From the NCBI RefSeq assembly GCF_905220365.1, contig NC_061146.1:7381538-7445537 (forward strand): a DNA stretch of 64,000 bases. The letters run 5' to 3'. The notes beneath the pieces are model-generated. The model saw nothing but the letters and a program-made list of their open reading frames with translations, ran no database searches and was not told the DNA's origin. This document shows positions 43,127-54,099 of this stretch, piece after piece (the first letter of the stretch is position 1; the number at the start of each line of letters is the position of its first letter). The DNA is from Vanessa cardui. Lineage: Eukaryota; Arthropoda; Insecta; Lepidoptera; Nymphalidae. The translations under genes were made by a program, and so were the position numbers.

Positions 43127-45276
43127 ATGAGTGCAACTAAGGAAATATATTCTCCAGGAGGGTGTCACTCCCTCTCCGATCCGCTTCACGGATCGGACCG
43201 TCCCAACGAATCTGGAGGGGACACAGTCGCACTACGGATTTTTTATAACGACCAAACAGCGAGCATAACGGACACTGAAACGGAGAGAGAAGGCGTAGGT
43301 TTAAGTAGTTTAGTAGGAAAAAATGTAAATACTAATAATTTAGGAGATATGGAGGTGGATGTGGGCGCCCTGACGGTGCGCGCGGGAAATATAGACCCTT
43401 GCCTGCTGAAGGAACCTGTGGTCCGGTTGGAACGGCTCTCCGAGTCGGATTCATCGGTCTGCAGCATATTTCAGCAGCGGCGACGAAAGGGCGAGAAGAG
43501 GTCTCACATGGGAGACAGCTGCTCTGGCTCGGACACCGACGGGAGTCAGCGGCAGGGCAGCAATGACACTGGACATTCGGTTAGTAGGTGGCTAAAACCT
43601 GCTAACAAAAGGGGACGGGGGAACGGAAATCGTTTCCAGGCGGAGGATTCGCTGGCCGCTTACAGCGAGGCGGCCAGAAAGGCTTTAGATGAAAGGGTTG
43701 CCCGATCGAGGAACCGGCAACCCGTAAGTGCTGAGGACGTGCCGAAGACGTCCGCCGCTCTCGATGCAGCCGTTCAGGAGGCGATCGGGGTGGTCGTGCA
43801 GGTTGCCGACAAATCGGGCAACCTCAAGGGCACTTTTGTGCGAGTCCTGTAGGCAGCTGCCGACACCATCAAAGGTGCGATAGCAGACCTTAGGGCCATG
43901 TCGATGACGGAGGAGGTTGCGCGCTTAGAGGTGGCTAACGCGCAACTCTCAGGCCAGCTGGCTGAGCTGAGGCGGGAGGTGGCTCAGATGCGCCAGCAAC
44001 CACCAACGGATGAAGGCCACATCCAAAAGATGTTGGAGGAGGCGCTACGGTCCAACCGGGAACAGTTCGCAACTATGCTGAACGCCCGGATGGAAGGAAT
44101 CGAGCGCCGCCTTCTTCCGGAGCCCAGGAGGCAGCAGCAGGAAGGCAGCGCAGGCGACAACTGCGGCTGCAAACCCGGCGAGAACGTCCGAGACCGCTGG
44201 CGTGGTGGTAGAGCCAGTCAAACTCGGGAAAAAGAAGAAGCGGCCACCAACACTAGCTGCCCAAGAAGCGGCTAATAGAAGGTCGGCTCCAACGATGTTG
44301 TCGTTGGAGCCGACCTGTGGAGCCGAACAACACACCGACGACCTGGAGCGCTGTCGTCGGTAAGAAGAAGAAGCCGAAGAAGCCGGCCAACAAACCAGTG
44401 CAGCAAGCGACCACCAGACCTGCTGCACAAAAGAAGAGGAAACTACGCCCCCCTCGCACGTCTGTGATCACCATCACGATCAAACCCGGTGCCGAGGAGA
44501 AGGGCGTGAAGTACGATAACGTCCTGGCGCACGCAAAGAGTCGCATCAAATTAAGTGATGTCGGCTTGACTGCTGTGCGCTTCAGGACGGCGGCGACGGG
44601 AGCGCGCATGCTGGAGATACCGCCAGGCACCGTTGGTGCCGAGAAAGCGGCGGATGCCCTGGCGGAGAAGCTGCGCGAGCTGTTTAGCCCGGACGAGGTC
44701 CAAATACACCGTCCGACCAAGTGCGCGGAGCTCAGGGTCCTAGACCTGGACGACTCCGTCACGGTGGAGGAGGTCGTGGCGTCGGTCGCCGAAGCCGGGG
44801 GCTGCACGACCGGAGCCATCAAGCCTGGCATTCTCGCCCGGCACTCGAGCGGCACGGGCTCACTGTGGGTGAGTTGCCCAGTGGCGGCCGCTAAGAAGAT
44901 CGTGGCGGTCGGTAGGGTTAGGGTCGGGTGGGTGTCGGCGCGAGTGCTTTTGCTCGAGTCGCGGCCACTCCGATGCTACAGATGTCTGGAGGGGGGCCAC
45001 ATGGTTGCCAAGTGTGACAGGGGTGTCGACCGTAGCCGTTTGTGCTATCGCTTCGGTCAGCCCGATCACAGGGCCCGAGAGTGCACCGCCGCTGACGCAA
45101 ACTGCATAATCTGCTCAGCGGCCGGTAAGCCTGCGGCACACGCCGTCGGCGCTAGAGAATGCCAGGGCAGCAAAGGTCCAGCCCGAGGCAAGAAGAGAGG
45201 AGTAGCGGTGAGGAAGGGCCCTGTAGCAACTTCCCAACGGCGAAGGGAGGCGGAGCCTATGGAGACCGCTCAGTGA
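43127..45276 (+). pseudogene. R1-clade ORF1 (gag-like), copy D
   Basis: The ATG at 43127 matches the start in copy C. The frame has the N-terminal PGGCHSLSDPLHGSDRP block and a TAG at 43850-43852, continues in the same frame through LEVANAQLSGQLAELRREV, and then shifts before 44317. The last frame has TAATGARMLEIPPGT, HRPTKCAELRVLDLDDSVT and the knuckles CYRCLEGGHMVAKC, CYRFGQPDHRAREC and CIICSAAGKPAAH. In the second knuckle the second Cys is Phe. The frame ends TGATG, sharing its A with the ORF2 ATG at 45276. Confidence 0.85.
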
Positions 45277-48200
45277 TGGCCCTAAGATGTCCAACTGAGC
45301 TCTAGCAGAGTGGTTGATGTTGGCCTGGAGGCCAGGACCTTCTTGTCCAGAGCATGGCAGAGTGGCAAATCGACGTCGCGGTGGTATCGGAGCCCTACGT
45401 CGTTCATTTACGGGACGACTGGGTCTCCGACCACGATGGAGTGGTGGCCATCATCGCTCCCGCTGTCGCAGACTCCCCGACCATAGAGGGTGTGGTCAAG
45501 GGGAAGGGCTGCGTGCTCACCGCCGTTGGTGGTGTGGCGATCATCGGCGTTTACGCCTCGCCTAACCGAACCCTCGCCGAGTTCGAGCGACTTCTGGTGG
45601 AGGTCGGCGCTCTGGTGGGACAGGCTTCGCCAACCCCTGTGTTAGTCGCGGGGGACTTCAATGCCAAATCAACGGCTTGGGGTTCCCCTGTGACAGATGT
45701 CAGGGGCGAGGCGTTGGAGGAGTGGGCCGTGTCGCTGGGACTCACCCCCATGAACAGCGGATCGGAGAGCACGTGCGTGCGGCAACAGGGCGAATCGATC
45801 GTCGACATCACGTTTGCGTCCAACGCCCTAGCCCGCCGTGTTCGAAGCTGGAGGGTGGAGACGGAGGTGGAGACTCTATCGGACCACCGATACATCCGGT
45901 TTGATGTCTCCGCGGTTCCCGTTTCCGCCCATGCCACTGTCGGTCAGTCGAGTGGCCCTCGCTGGAAGCTAAGTCGTCTCGATAGCCAGCTGGCAAAAGA
46001 GGCGGCGATCGTCGAAAGCTGGGGGACCGCTCCTGACTCTGTGGTGCAAGTCGACCGAGAAGCTGACCGACTCGGCTGTGCGCTGTCCCGCGTCTGCGAC
46101 GGTGCGATGCCGCGGGCCAAACCGCTCCCGCCGCGTCGTCGAGTGTACTGGTGGCGGCCGGAACTCCGCCAACTGCGCAGAGCCTGTGTGGCTGCTCGCC
46201 GCCAGTACGCACGGTGCAGGAGGAGAAGAGTCCGTGACCACAATCTGGAGGCGGCCCTTTACACCGCCTACAGAGAAGCCTGCGTCACCCTGCAGAAAGC
46301 CATATCCCGTGCTAAGGAGGAGGCATGGCGTGAATGGTTGGCGACCCTCGTCGCCGATCCATGGGGCAGACCGTACCGGTTTGTGAGGCAGAAGCTCCGA
46401 CCCTGGGCTCCTCCACTCACCAGCACCCTTCAGCCAGACGTCCTGGAGAGTGTCGTCGGTGCTCTCTTTCCGGAGCGGGGAGAATTTATACCACCTTCGA
46501 TGGCGCCTCTCAACGATCACGACCAACTCGATCAGGCGTCCCCCGTTACCGAGGCGGAATTATGTGCTGCTGTCGTCAAGCTCGGGTCTAAAAGAACAGC
46601 CCCGGGGCCCGACGGCATTCCAGGACGTGCTCTTGCCATAGCTCTTGACGAGATGGGCGAGAGCGTCAGACACCTCTTCTCCGAGTGTCTTGCGCAGGGT
46701 AGGTTCCCCGACAGGTGGAAAACGGGTAGGCTCGTCCTAATCCGCAAGGACGGACGACCGCCCGATCAGCCGTCGGCCTACCGCCCTATAGTGCTGCTCG
46801 ACGAGGCGAGCAAGCTTTTTGAGCGCATTATTGCAGCCCGCCTTGTCGCAAGCATGGAGCCGGGACTGAGCGAGCACCAGTTCGGCTTCCACCCAGGTCG
46901 CTCCACCCTCGACGCTATAGCGAGCTTGAGGGATCTCGCAGAGCAGGAGGTCTCTCAAGGTGGGGTACTGATGGCTGTGTCCTTGGATATTTCCAACGCC
47001 TTTAACACCCTGCCCTGGGAGACGGTAATGGAGGCCTTGCGGTACCATAGAGTGCCCCCAACCTACCTTCGGCAGATCATCGCCGACTACTTCGCGGGCA
47101 GAGCAGTCGCTTACCCGACAAAGGAGGGATGGAGAAGGAAGAGGATGACGTGCGGTGTTCCACAGGGCTCTGTTTTGGGTCCGTTGCTGTGGAACATCGG
47201 GTACGACTGGGTGCTATGCGGGGCCACTCTGCGGGGGGTCAGCGTGACGTGTTACGCCGACGACACCCTCGTGTCGGCCCGCGGTAAAACCCATCGCGAG
47301 GCGACCTATCTCGCCACGGCCGGAGTGGCGCATGCAGTCCACCGCATCCGCGCTCTGGGCCTCGAGGTGGCCTTGCACAAATCCGAGGTTCTTGTTTTTC
47401 ATGGACCTCGGAACGCGCCACCTCAGGGAGCGGCAATAACCATCGGCGGAACTTCCATCACCATCGGGTCGACGATGAAGTACCTGGGACTCGTCCTCGA
47501 TGGCAGGTGGAAGTTCGAGGAGCACTTCCGGCGCTTGGCCCCGAGACTGGTGGCTGCAGCCGGAGCGCTCGGGCGCATTTTGCCCAACATTGGAGGGCCA
47601 GGCAATCCAGCGAGACGCTTTTACATCGGAGTGGTGCGCTCGATGGCGCTGTACGGTGCGCCGATATGGGCGGACACGCTGAGCGCCTGCAACGTCGCTT
47701 CGCTGCGACGTCCGCAGCGGGTGATGGCGCTCAGAGCGGCTCGGGCGTATCGTACGGTGTCCAACACCGCAGCCTGTCTGCTGTCTGCAAGCCCGCCATG
47801 GGACCTCGAGGCCGAGATCAACTCGAGTGTTTACTGGCGGGCCAAGGATGCAAGAGCGGAGGGGAACTCACCCCAAGTCTTACAGTGGCGGAAGGAGGCA
47901 CGACAACGCCTTCTTGAAATGTGGAGGGAAAGGCTGCGAGTTCCGGATGCAGGTGGGGATCTCGTGGCGGCCATTCGGCCTGTTTTGAGAGAGTGGGTCG
48001 AGCGCAAACACGGCCCACTCTCCTACCACCTGACGCAGCTCCTGACCGGCCACGGGTGTTTTGGTAAATACCTGTGTGACGTAGTCGGCAGAGAGCCTGC
48101 ACCGACGTGCCACCACTGTGGCAAGGAAGCCGTGGACACGGCCGAGCACACGCGCGCAGAGTGCCCAGCCTGGGCGGAGCCTCGCGCAGCCCTGTCCACG

Positions 48201-48410
48201 GCCATTGGACCGGACATCTCGCTTCCGGCCTTAGTGCGCAAGATGGTCGCGAGCGAAGAGACGTGGGCGGCATTAAGAACCTTCAGCGAGGTCGTAATGT
48301 CCGCCAAGGAGAAGGCGGAACGACAGCGGGAGGACGACACCAACTCCCTCCCGTTGCGTCGACGGAGACCTGGTCGACGACGCCGTGACCATCTAGGCCG
48401 GTTGCATTGA
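45276..48410 (+). pseudogene. R1-clade ORF2 (endonuclease-RT), copy D, otherwise open
   Basis: The natural ATG at 45276 leads into stops in the micro-inverted segment; from 45354 the frame is open for 1,018 codons. It has VSEPYVVHLRDDW, VAGDFNAKSTAWGSPV (near residue 100 of the open part) and LSDHRYIRFDV of the APE domain, RT with TAPGPDGIPGRAL, VSLDISNAFNTLPW, GVPQGSVLGPLLWN and TCYADDTLVSA (near residue 633), and a C-terminal CHHCGKEAVDTAEHTRAEC finger (near residue 918). It would nick the target and reverse transcribe the LINE RNA. A protein starting at 45354 would lack the catalytic Asn block. Confidence 0.9.
45295..45330 (-). other. 36-bp micro-inversion at the start of ORF2
   Basis: The 36 bases from CTGAGCTCTAGC to GGCCTGGAG are the reverse complement of the matching ORF2 segment in copy B (16404-16439, CTCCAGGCCAAC to AGAGCTCAG), with one base difference. 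Four extra bases lie on each side (CCAA and GCCA). The inverted stretch encodes the catalytic Asn block of the endonuclease in the other copies and now gives stops in the frame. Confidence 0.9.
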
Positions 48411-48710
48411 CCTGATTCGACACAGCGGTGGCGGACCTTTACATCCGCTGCCGCTTTACCCGGACGTGACATAGCGTAGTCGGCAGCGGACCTTTACACC
48501 CGCTGCCGCCTAGCCTCCAGTGGCGGACTCGGGGGAGTCCGTCACGGTTCTGACGGAGGCGGAGACGGAAGCGTGCCACAACATCTTGGCACGCTCTAGA
48601 GACGCATCGCCCTTCTACAGCGACGGCCGCTGGCGGGGCCGCGGTGGTGAGCCACGTGCATTCCCGCAGTCCTGCCGCCTTGCGGTGAAGGCGGAAATCC
48701 TAGGAGGAGG
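48411..48710 (+). other. 3' UTR of LINE copy D with a conserved hairpin
   Basis: It is GC-rich and non-coding. Two near copies of a GCAGCGGACCTTTACA.CCGC block lie near 48430 and 48485. AGCGTGCCA (48570-48578) pairs perfectly with TGGCACGCT (48587-48595) as a 9-bp hairpin. R1-clade reverse transcriptases bind 3' UTR structure, so it may be a recognition element. There is no poly(A); TTAGG-like DNA follows. Confidence 0.6.
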
Positions 48711-48864
48711 TTAGGTTGGATTAGGTAGGTCAAGTTAGGCCAGTTAGGTCAAGGTTTAGGTGTAGGTTTATGTTAGGTAGGTCAAGTTAGGCCAGTTAGG
48801 TTAGACTAGAGAAGGTTAGGTCAGAGTAGGTCAGAGTAGTCTGGTTAGATAAGGTTCTATCATC
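48711..48864. repeat. Degenerate TTAGG-like repeat tract
   Basis: Words such as GGTTAGGTTGGATTAGGTAG and AGTTAGGCCAGTTAGGT recur over about 150 bases, including a repeated block GTTAGGTAGGTCAAGTTAGG-like. It looks like decayed telomere-type (TTAGG/TTAGGT) repeat. LINE copy D ends into it and the 5'-truncated copy E starts out of it. Confidence 0.65.
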
Positions 48865-49196
48865 CGTCGACGCCCGGCCTCTACCGGTAAATATGCCGGT
48901 ATCGGTCTTTCCAGGCGTGAGGCTGCGGCTGCGACGAAGGCCGCAGCTGCCGCCCAAAAACTTGAGGAGGACGAGCGGCAGATCGCGGCTCTGACCAAAA
49001 GGGTGGTGGAAGGGAGAGCCACTCCTCGGTCGGAGTCGTCAGATTCTGCGGCCTTAGGGGTCGAGGCAGACGAGCTACCTGCCTCCGACCTCAACCTTAA
49101 AATGACAGACGCGGTTGCAGCCATCAGACGGGTGGGCAAGGTCTCCAAGGGCCTTAGTGGCTGCAGCCAGAAGGCGCTAAAAGAGGCTACGGCCTC
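48865..49196 (+). pseudogene. R1-clade LINE copy E, ORF1 fragment before BEL insertion
   Basis: The sequence follows copy C ORF1 (from about 35061) closely: STGKYAGIGLSRREAAAATK-like, RATPRSESSDSAALGVEADE and RVGKVSKGLSGCSQKALKEA. It is 5'-truncated and breaks at 49196 where the BEL LTR begins; it continues at 55653. The GCCTC at 49192-49196 is the duplicated target. Confidence 0.85.
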
Positions 49197-49415
49197 TGTT
49201 TATGGCAACACAAAATATATAATTTTTTAGTCTGTAAACGTTGCGCGTCTAGTTTTTTAGCTATGGCAATGTTTTTGTAGTCCGCCATTGATTGATTGAA
49301 CCACCGTGTCTGTAACTAACGTGAGCATTAAAAGTGTTAATTAAAGCAAGTCGTTTCAATAAGGAATCAAGCTAAACCTAAATACCTACAGTCCACAAGA
49401 ACACCGAAGTTAACA
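49197..49415 (+). repeat. BEL/Pao 5' LTR
   Basis: Begins TGTTTATGGCAACAC and ends GAAGTTAACA. It is followed by TTGGTCATTCGAGCC, a TGG-containing stretch in the position of a tRNA primer-binding site; the tRNA was not identified. Confidence 0.95.
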
Positions 49416-49935
49416 TTGGTCATTCGAGCCGACAGTATTTGCAGCGAAAACACAAACACTTCTCACAGCGATTATCATACGGCGTGGACACGCGACGCCA
49501 CAGGAGGCGGCCAAGGCGGAGCATACGGATTTTCGGCATATACTTGCACTAATAATTATCAAGTATCGATTGCTGCGAGAACAATAAAATCCGTAGGTAC
49601 TTCAAGAATCCAGCATACATATTTGTTCAAGAAATTCCAATAATTCTAAGAAAAAATCGATCGGCCATTTTAAGAATCATCTGCGAGTGCGAAAAGGACA
49701 GCAAGATAGACTTTCGAGGGAGAGTGAAAGAGAGCACTCACGGCGACGGCGCATCATTTTCAAGTTTCAACGCCTACAGTCAACGGCGCGATTTCTCCAA
49801 TTTGCCAGTATACTAGTGGCGTCGAATGGCGTCCGAGTTCGTGTTAAAGGATTAATTTTGCTTTTAGTCACAAAAATATATTGTATAATTGTATTAAGTA
49901 TTAATTACAAGTGCGCAAATTAATTAGCTGTCAAG
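49416..49935. other. BEL leader between LTR and gag
   Basis: About 520 bases without a supported gene. It starts with the putative primer-binding site. An ATG at 49687-region frames a short Arg-rich peptide that has no similarity I recognise. Confidence 0.5.
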
Positions 49936-52900
49936 ATGGATGATAATATGTTAAAGAAATTGCGAGTGAGTAGGGGATACTCCAAAGGTACGATCTCTAG
50001 ACTTTATTCTTTCATAGCCGATTCGAACGAATTAATTGTAAGCTCACTTGAAGCGTTAATAACGAAAAGGGATAGATTATTAGCTGTTTTTAAAGAGTAC
50101 GAAGTTTATAACAAAGAGATCTTGGCATTAGATTCGTCTGACAATGAAAATGTTGAAGACATGGAAAACAAATATTTCCATTGTCTCACTGTTTTAAACG
50201 AAAATATAAAATCTAAATGTAATAAAAAGGAAGGGACAACCTCGGAGTCAGGTAACAGTGTCGTTTCCAAAATAAGATTACCCCATATTAATATTCCTAA
50301 TTTTACTGGTAAATATTCCGAGTATGTTAACTTTATCGAAATGTTCAAATCTGTAATCCACAGCGACACTTCCTTGGACAAAGTTCAAAAGCTCTATTAC
50401 CTGCGATCATTCCTCCAGGGCCCCCCTTACGAATTAATTAGTAATCTTCCTCTTGTTAGTGAAAGTTATGATAGTGCGTTGCAATTATTAGAAAAGCGAT
50501 TTTATAACAAATATAAAATTGTAAATGAGCATGTAAATACTCTCTTAGACTTGGACAAGTTTGCCAAGTTCCCTAGTGCAAATGAGATTAGGAATTTTGT
50601 TTCCGTAGTGAGGCAGACGCTAAGTGCTCTGCGCAACCTGAAGGCAGAGGTGGACAACTGGGACCCTATTCTTCTGGGCATCTTGGTGCGTAAGCTGGAC
50701 CTCTACAGCTCCCGCTCTTATCAGCTGGAGCGTGATCAAGAGCATGACCCTACGGTTGAGGATTTTTTGGCTTACTTGGATAAGCGTGCTCTCGCTCTAG
50801 AGAACACAACAGAAGCAGCAGAAGGTGGGAAGCGGCAGGGTGCAGCAATACCAGCCAAAAATAAGGTAGCCCTAGCAACGGCAGCCAAGACAGCGATGGA
50901 GTGCCTATATTGTAAGTGTGCAGATCACAAATTATACTCTTGTCGAAAGTTTAAATTACAGAACAGCGAAGAGAGAGTTGCCTTCGCAAAATCAAAAAGC
51001 TTATGCAACGTGTGTTTAAATTCACACTCTGGCAAGTGTAAATATCACTTTAGGTGTGGGCAGTGCAAGAAAAGTCATCACACACTGCTACATCTCGATG
51101 AAAAGGGTAGTCCAGGCCCAGTGGTCCTCCTATCTGGGGACTCTGCTAATAATATTTTAGTTCCCACAGCACGCGTAAACGTGTTTGCAAAAGATGGGCG
51201 AGAAGTGCATATAAAGTGCATACTAGACACAGGTTCTCAGGTGTCACTGATCACGACAAAGGCAGTGAAAGTCTTAGGATATACTCCTAAGCGAAATGAT
51301 ATTAACCTCATTGGTGTGACAGAGAGCCAGAATAAAGTCAGCTATTGTATCCCATTAAAAGTAAATTCTTTGACATCCCAATTTAACACTCTAGTTAACT
51401 GTCACGTGGTAGATAAAATCACTTGTAACTTACCTCAATCACCAGTCAGCCTAGAAGACATACAAATCCCTGCTGGTATCACATTAGCAGATACAACTTT
51501 TAACCAACCTTCAGAAATAAACATGCTAATAGGTGCTGATATCTTTTGCCAGGTCCTCCTGCCGCTTGAGGAACCTCAGCGCTCACATGCATGCAGTGAC
51601 CTAGACAACCAGCAGCAACCTTCATATCCAGGCATCATAAATACGAAATTTGGCCATGTCATTGCCGGGGCAATGACATCTAGCATCATAAAAAATCAGG
51701 TTGTATCTTTAATTTGTACCAAGTGCGAAACAGACGTAAGTGACAGTCTCAGGAAGCTTTGGGAGGTGGAGAGTGTTCCAGAATTGCTAGTAGAAAGGGA
51801 TTCAGAGCAAAAGTTAGCTGAAAATATCTTTGTAAGTTCAGTAAAACTTGAAAATAAAAAATTCACTGTTGACTTACCTTTGAAGCTAGAAACCTGCAAA
51901 ATAAATGAGACTTTAGGAAATTCTTTTGACCTAGCATTGCACAGGTTTCTCAGTCTAGAAAAAAGACTGCAAAGCAACATTAATTTACTTCATGATTATC
52001 AAAAGTTCATAGACGAGTACATAGAACTCGGACATGGGCACTTTGTTGATATTTGCTCTTACAATTTCAATGAAGATCCAATTTATTTTATGCCACATCA
52101 TGCGGTTATAAACGAGCAAAGCAAGAGCAATCGTACTAGAGTTGTGTATGATGCTTCAATGAAAACTAGTAAAAAGATCTCATTAAACGATATTTTATTA
52201 AATGGGCCTACAGTACAGAAAGAATTATTTGATATTGTTTTGTTATTTCGATTTGGAGAATTCACTTTGAGTTCAGATATTAAGAAAATGTTTCGCAACA
52301 TATTGATTAACCCGGAGCACACTTCACTCCAGAATATTCTGTGGCGGGACGACCCTAGTCAGGCTATAAAATGTATACGTCTTGACACTGTCACTTATGG
52401 TGTGAAGTCTTCAAGCTATTTAGCAACACGATGCTTACTTGAACTTGCACAAAGGCATGAGCATGAGTTACCACTAGCATCATTTATAATAAAAAATTGT
52501 ATGTATGTTGATGACGTCATTTATTCGTGTTCTGATTTGCACAAATTGCTTGAAGCTAAACGGCAGTTATGTGAACTGTTAAGTTATGGGAGCTTTACTT
52601 TGCATAAGTGGGCTTCTAACACACATTCTATTCTCTCTGACATTCCGGAGGTGGAACAGCAATTTAGTGAGCTTGAGCTGCAAAAAGGCAACTACAATAT
52701 GAAGGCTTTGGGGCTTACACTTGATGTTCAAAAGGATTTTTTTAAAATAGACAGCCCAGAACCATTTGATGAACATACAATGACAAAAAGAGGAGTTCTT
52801 AGCTATATATCGAAGTTCTATGATCCCATGGGTTTTGCTAGTCCAATTGTAATTAAGGCAAAAAGTATAATGCAAAAAATATGGTCATATAATATTGGAT

Positions 52901-53301
52901 GGGATGAACATATACCTAATGAGCTAGTTGACGAATGGCTTCAATTTGCTAGAAGCTTAGCTGCCATGCATCCTATCCATTTAGACAGGCACATCCCAAC
53001 CATCAATGCGGCAGCAGTCCAGCTGATTGGCTTCGCGGATGCCTCCAGCACGACGGGGTACGGGTGCTGCATATACCTACGCGTGGTCGACAAAACAGGT
53101 AAGGCTGAATTATCTTTACTCTGTTCGAAGTCGCGAGTAAACCCACGTGCGAACGCATTAACAATACCCAGGCTGGAGCTTAATGCTGCATTGCTACTTT
53201 CCATTTTAATAGAGAGAGTTTATGACACCTTGCATAAAAATATTCAAATTGATGATGTATACCTATTTACCGACTCCAAAATAAAAGCAAAAAACCGATA
53301 G
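49936..53301 (+). CDS. gag-pol: BEL/Pao gag-protease-RT-RNase H polyprotein, 5' part
   Basis: An open frame of 1,121 codons. Domains in order: gag DUF1759 (about residues 110-270; PNFTGKYSEYVNFIEMFKSV), Cys/His knuckle CLYCKCADHKLYSC (near 320) with a second Cys-rich block CGQCKKSHHTLLH, aspartic protease CILDTGSQVSLIT (near 428), RT with RTRVVYDASMKTS and CMYVDDVIYSC (near 856), and RNase H with GFADASSTTGYG (near 1033) and PRLELNAALLLS. It ends early: after YLFTDSK (the last RNase H block) about 45 residues are deleted and the frame stops at 53299. Confidence 0.9.
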   Translation: MDDNMLKKLRVSRGYSKGTISRLYSFIADSNELIVSSLEALITKRDRLLAVFKEYEVYNKEILALDSSDNENVEDMENKYFHCLTVLNENIKSKCNKKEGTTSESGNSVVSKIRLPHINIPNFTGKYSEYVNFIEMFKSVIHSDTSLDKVQKLYYLRSFLQGPPYELISNLPLVSESYDSALQLLEKRFYNKYKIVNEHVNTLLDLDKFAKFPSANEIRNFVSVVRQTLSALRNLKAEVDNWDPILLGILVRKLDLYSSRSYQLERDQEHDPTVEDFLAYLDKRALALENTTEAAEGGKRQGAAIPAKNKVALATAAKTAMECLYCKCADHKLYSCRKFKLQNSEERVAFAKSKSLCNVCLNSHSGKCKYHFRCGQCKKSHHTLLHLDEKGSPGPVVLLSGDSANNILVPTARVNVFAKDGREVHIKCILDTGSQVSLITTKAVKVLGYTPKRNDINLIGVTESQNKVSYCIPLKVNSLTSQFNTLVNCHVVDKITCNLPQSPVSLEDIQIPAGITLADTTFNQPSEINMLIGADIFCQVLLPLEEPQRSHACSDLDNQQQPSYPGIINTKFGHVIAGAMTSSIIKNQVVSLICTKCETDVSDSLRKLWEVESVPELLVERDSEQKLAENIFVSSVKLENKKFTVDLPLKLETCKINETLGNSFDLALHRFLSLEKRLQSNINLLHDYQKFIDEYIELGHGHFVDICSYNFNEDPIYFMPHHAVINEQSKSNRTRVVYDASMKTSKKISLNDILLNGPTVQKELFDIVLLFRFGEFTLSSDIKKMFRNILINPEHTSLQNILWRDDPSQAIKCIRLDTVTYGVKSSSYLATRCLLELAQRHEHELPLASFIIKNCMYVDDVIYSCSDLHKLLEAKRQLCELLSYGSFTLHKWASNTHSILSDIPEVEQQFSELELQKGNYNMKALGLTLDVQKDFFKIDSPEPFDEHTMTKRGVLSYISKFYDPMGFASPIVIKAKSIMQKIWSYNIGWDEHIPNELVDEWLQFARSLAAMHPIHLDRHIPTINAAAVQLIGFADASSTTGYGCCIYLRVVDKTGKAELSLLCSKSRVNPRANALTIPRLELNAALLLSILIERVYDTLHKNIQIDDVYLFTDSKIKAKNR

Positions 53302-54099
53302 ATGGCGCTGGCTGTATGTGGCTTCTGCAGAGAATCCTGCTGATTTGAATAGTAGAGGCATCAGCTCTCAGGAGCTTCCGACTTGGGACCGAAGTTTCTG
53401 CAGTCAAGGTACGAATTTAATAATACGAAAATAGTTTTACCTGAAAACTTACCTGAAGTGAAGGTGAAGTTACCGCTCACTCCTCCGGCTAAAGTTGTCT
53501 TGACAGCAGGTACACAGCACAACATATTTATAGTAATAAATAAATATTCAGACATAGGAAAGATGACCAGGGTAATTGCATATGTGCAAAGATTTTGTCG
53601 CAACTTAAAAGAGAAAACAAAACTTCGAGGCAGTCTCAGTCCTAATGAGTTGCAACATGCGCTGCACTCAATAATTAAACATGAGCAATCAATACATTAT
53701 TGTGAAGAGAAAGACTCTTTACAGAAAGGTAACTCCGTGCGAGGCCACTGCAAAATTTATATCCATTCATTGATACAGATGGCCTGATAAGAGTAGGAGG
53801 TCGTTTAGTCAATTCTGATATACCGATTGGACAAAAACATCCTATCATTTTACCTCGAAAATCGCGAATAACTGAGCTTATTATACAGAGTGAGCATGTT
53901 AGGTTATTACATGCTGGACCTAAGTCACTCCTAGCTAACTTAAATCAAAAATACTGGCTAATTAATGGCATGCGACAAGTCAAAAAAGTGACTCATAAAT
54001 GCTTGGTTTGTTTTAGGCTGAAGGCTGGTGCAGCGAAGCAGTTGATGGGATCCTTGCCTCAACACCGCGTGACGTCATGCAGGCCGTTTCAAAAAGGGC
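53302..54099 (+). pseudogene. BEL/Pao pol middle part, frame-broken
   Basis: Past the stop the expected sequence goes on in other frames: ENPADLNSRGISSQELPTWD (53330-53390), then GPKFLQSRYEFNNTKIVLPE to about 53760, then IDTDGLIRVGGRLVNSDIPI, HVRLLHAGPKSLLANLNQKY and CLVCFRLKAG of the integrase zinc-finger region, with another shift near 54090. At least three indels or small deletions are needed between 53280 and 54100. Confidence 0.85.

Larger units (their letters stand above)
39726..48710 (+). mobile_element. R1-clade LINE copy D, interrupted by a DNA transposon
   Basis: The copy starts inside the ribozyme (P1 and most of P2 5' strands missing) right after TAGG-like bases, and runs through 5' UTR (39726-39930 and 42964-43126), ORF1, ORF2 and 3' UTR to a TTAGG-like tract at 48711. 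The 5' UTR is split by a 3,031-bp transposon at 39931-42961; joining its flanks restores an arrangement like that of copies B and C. ORF2 is almost completely open, so this was the most recently active copy by that measure. Confidence 0.85.

Noticed and set aside
48711..48864. A true chromosome-end telomere
   Set aside because: The TTAGG-like units are degenerate and short, and elements lie on both sides. At most it is interstitial or eroded telomere-type repeat.
53383..53787. Separate gene between BEL gag-pol and integrase
   Set aside because: Its product is simply the next part of the BEL polyprotein in a shifted frame.
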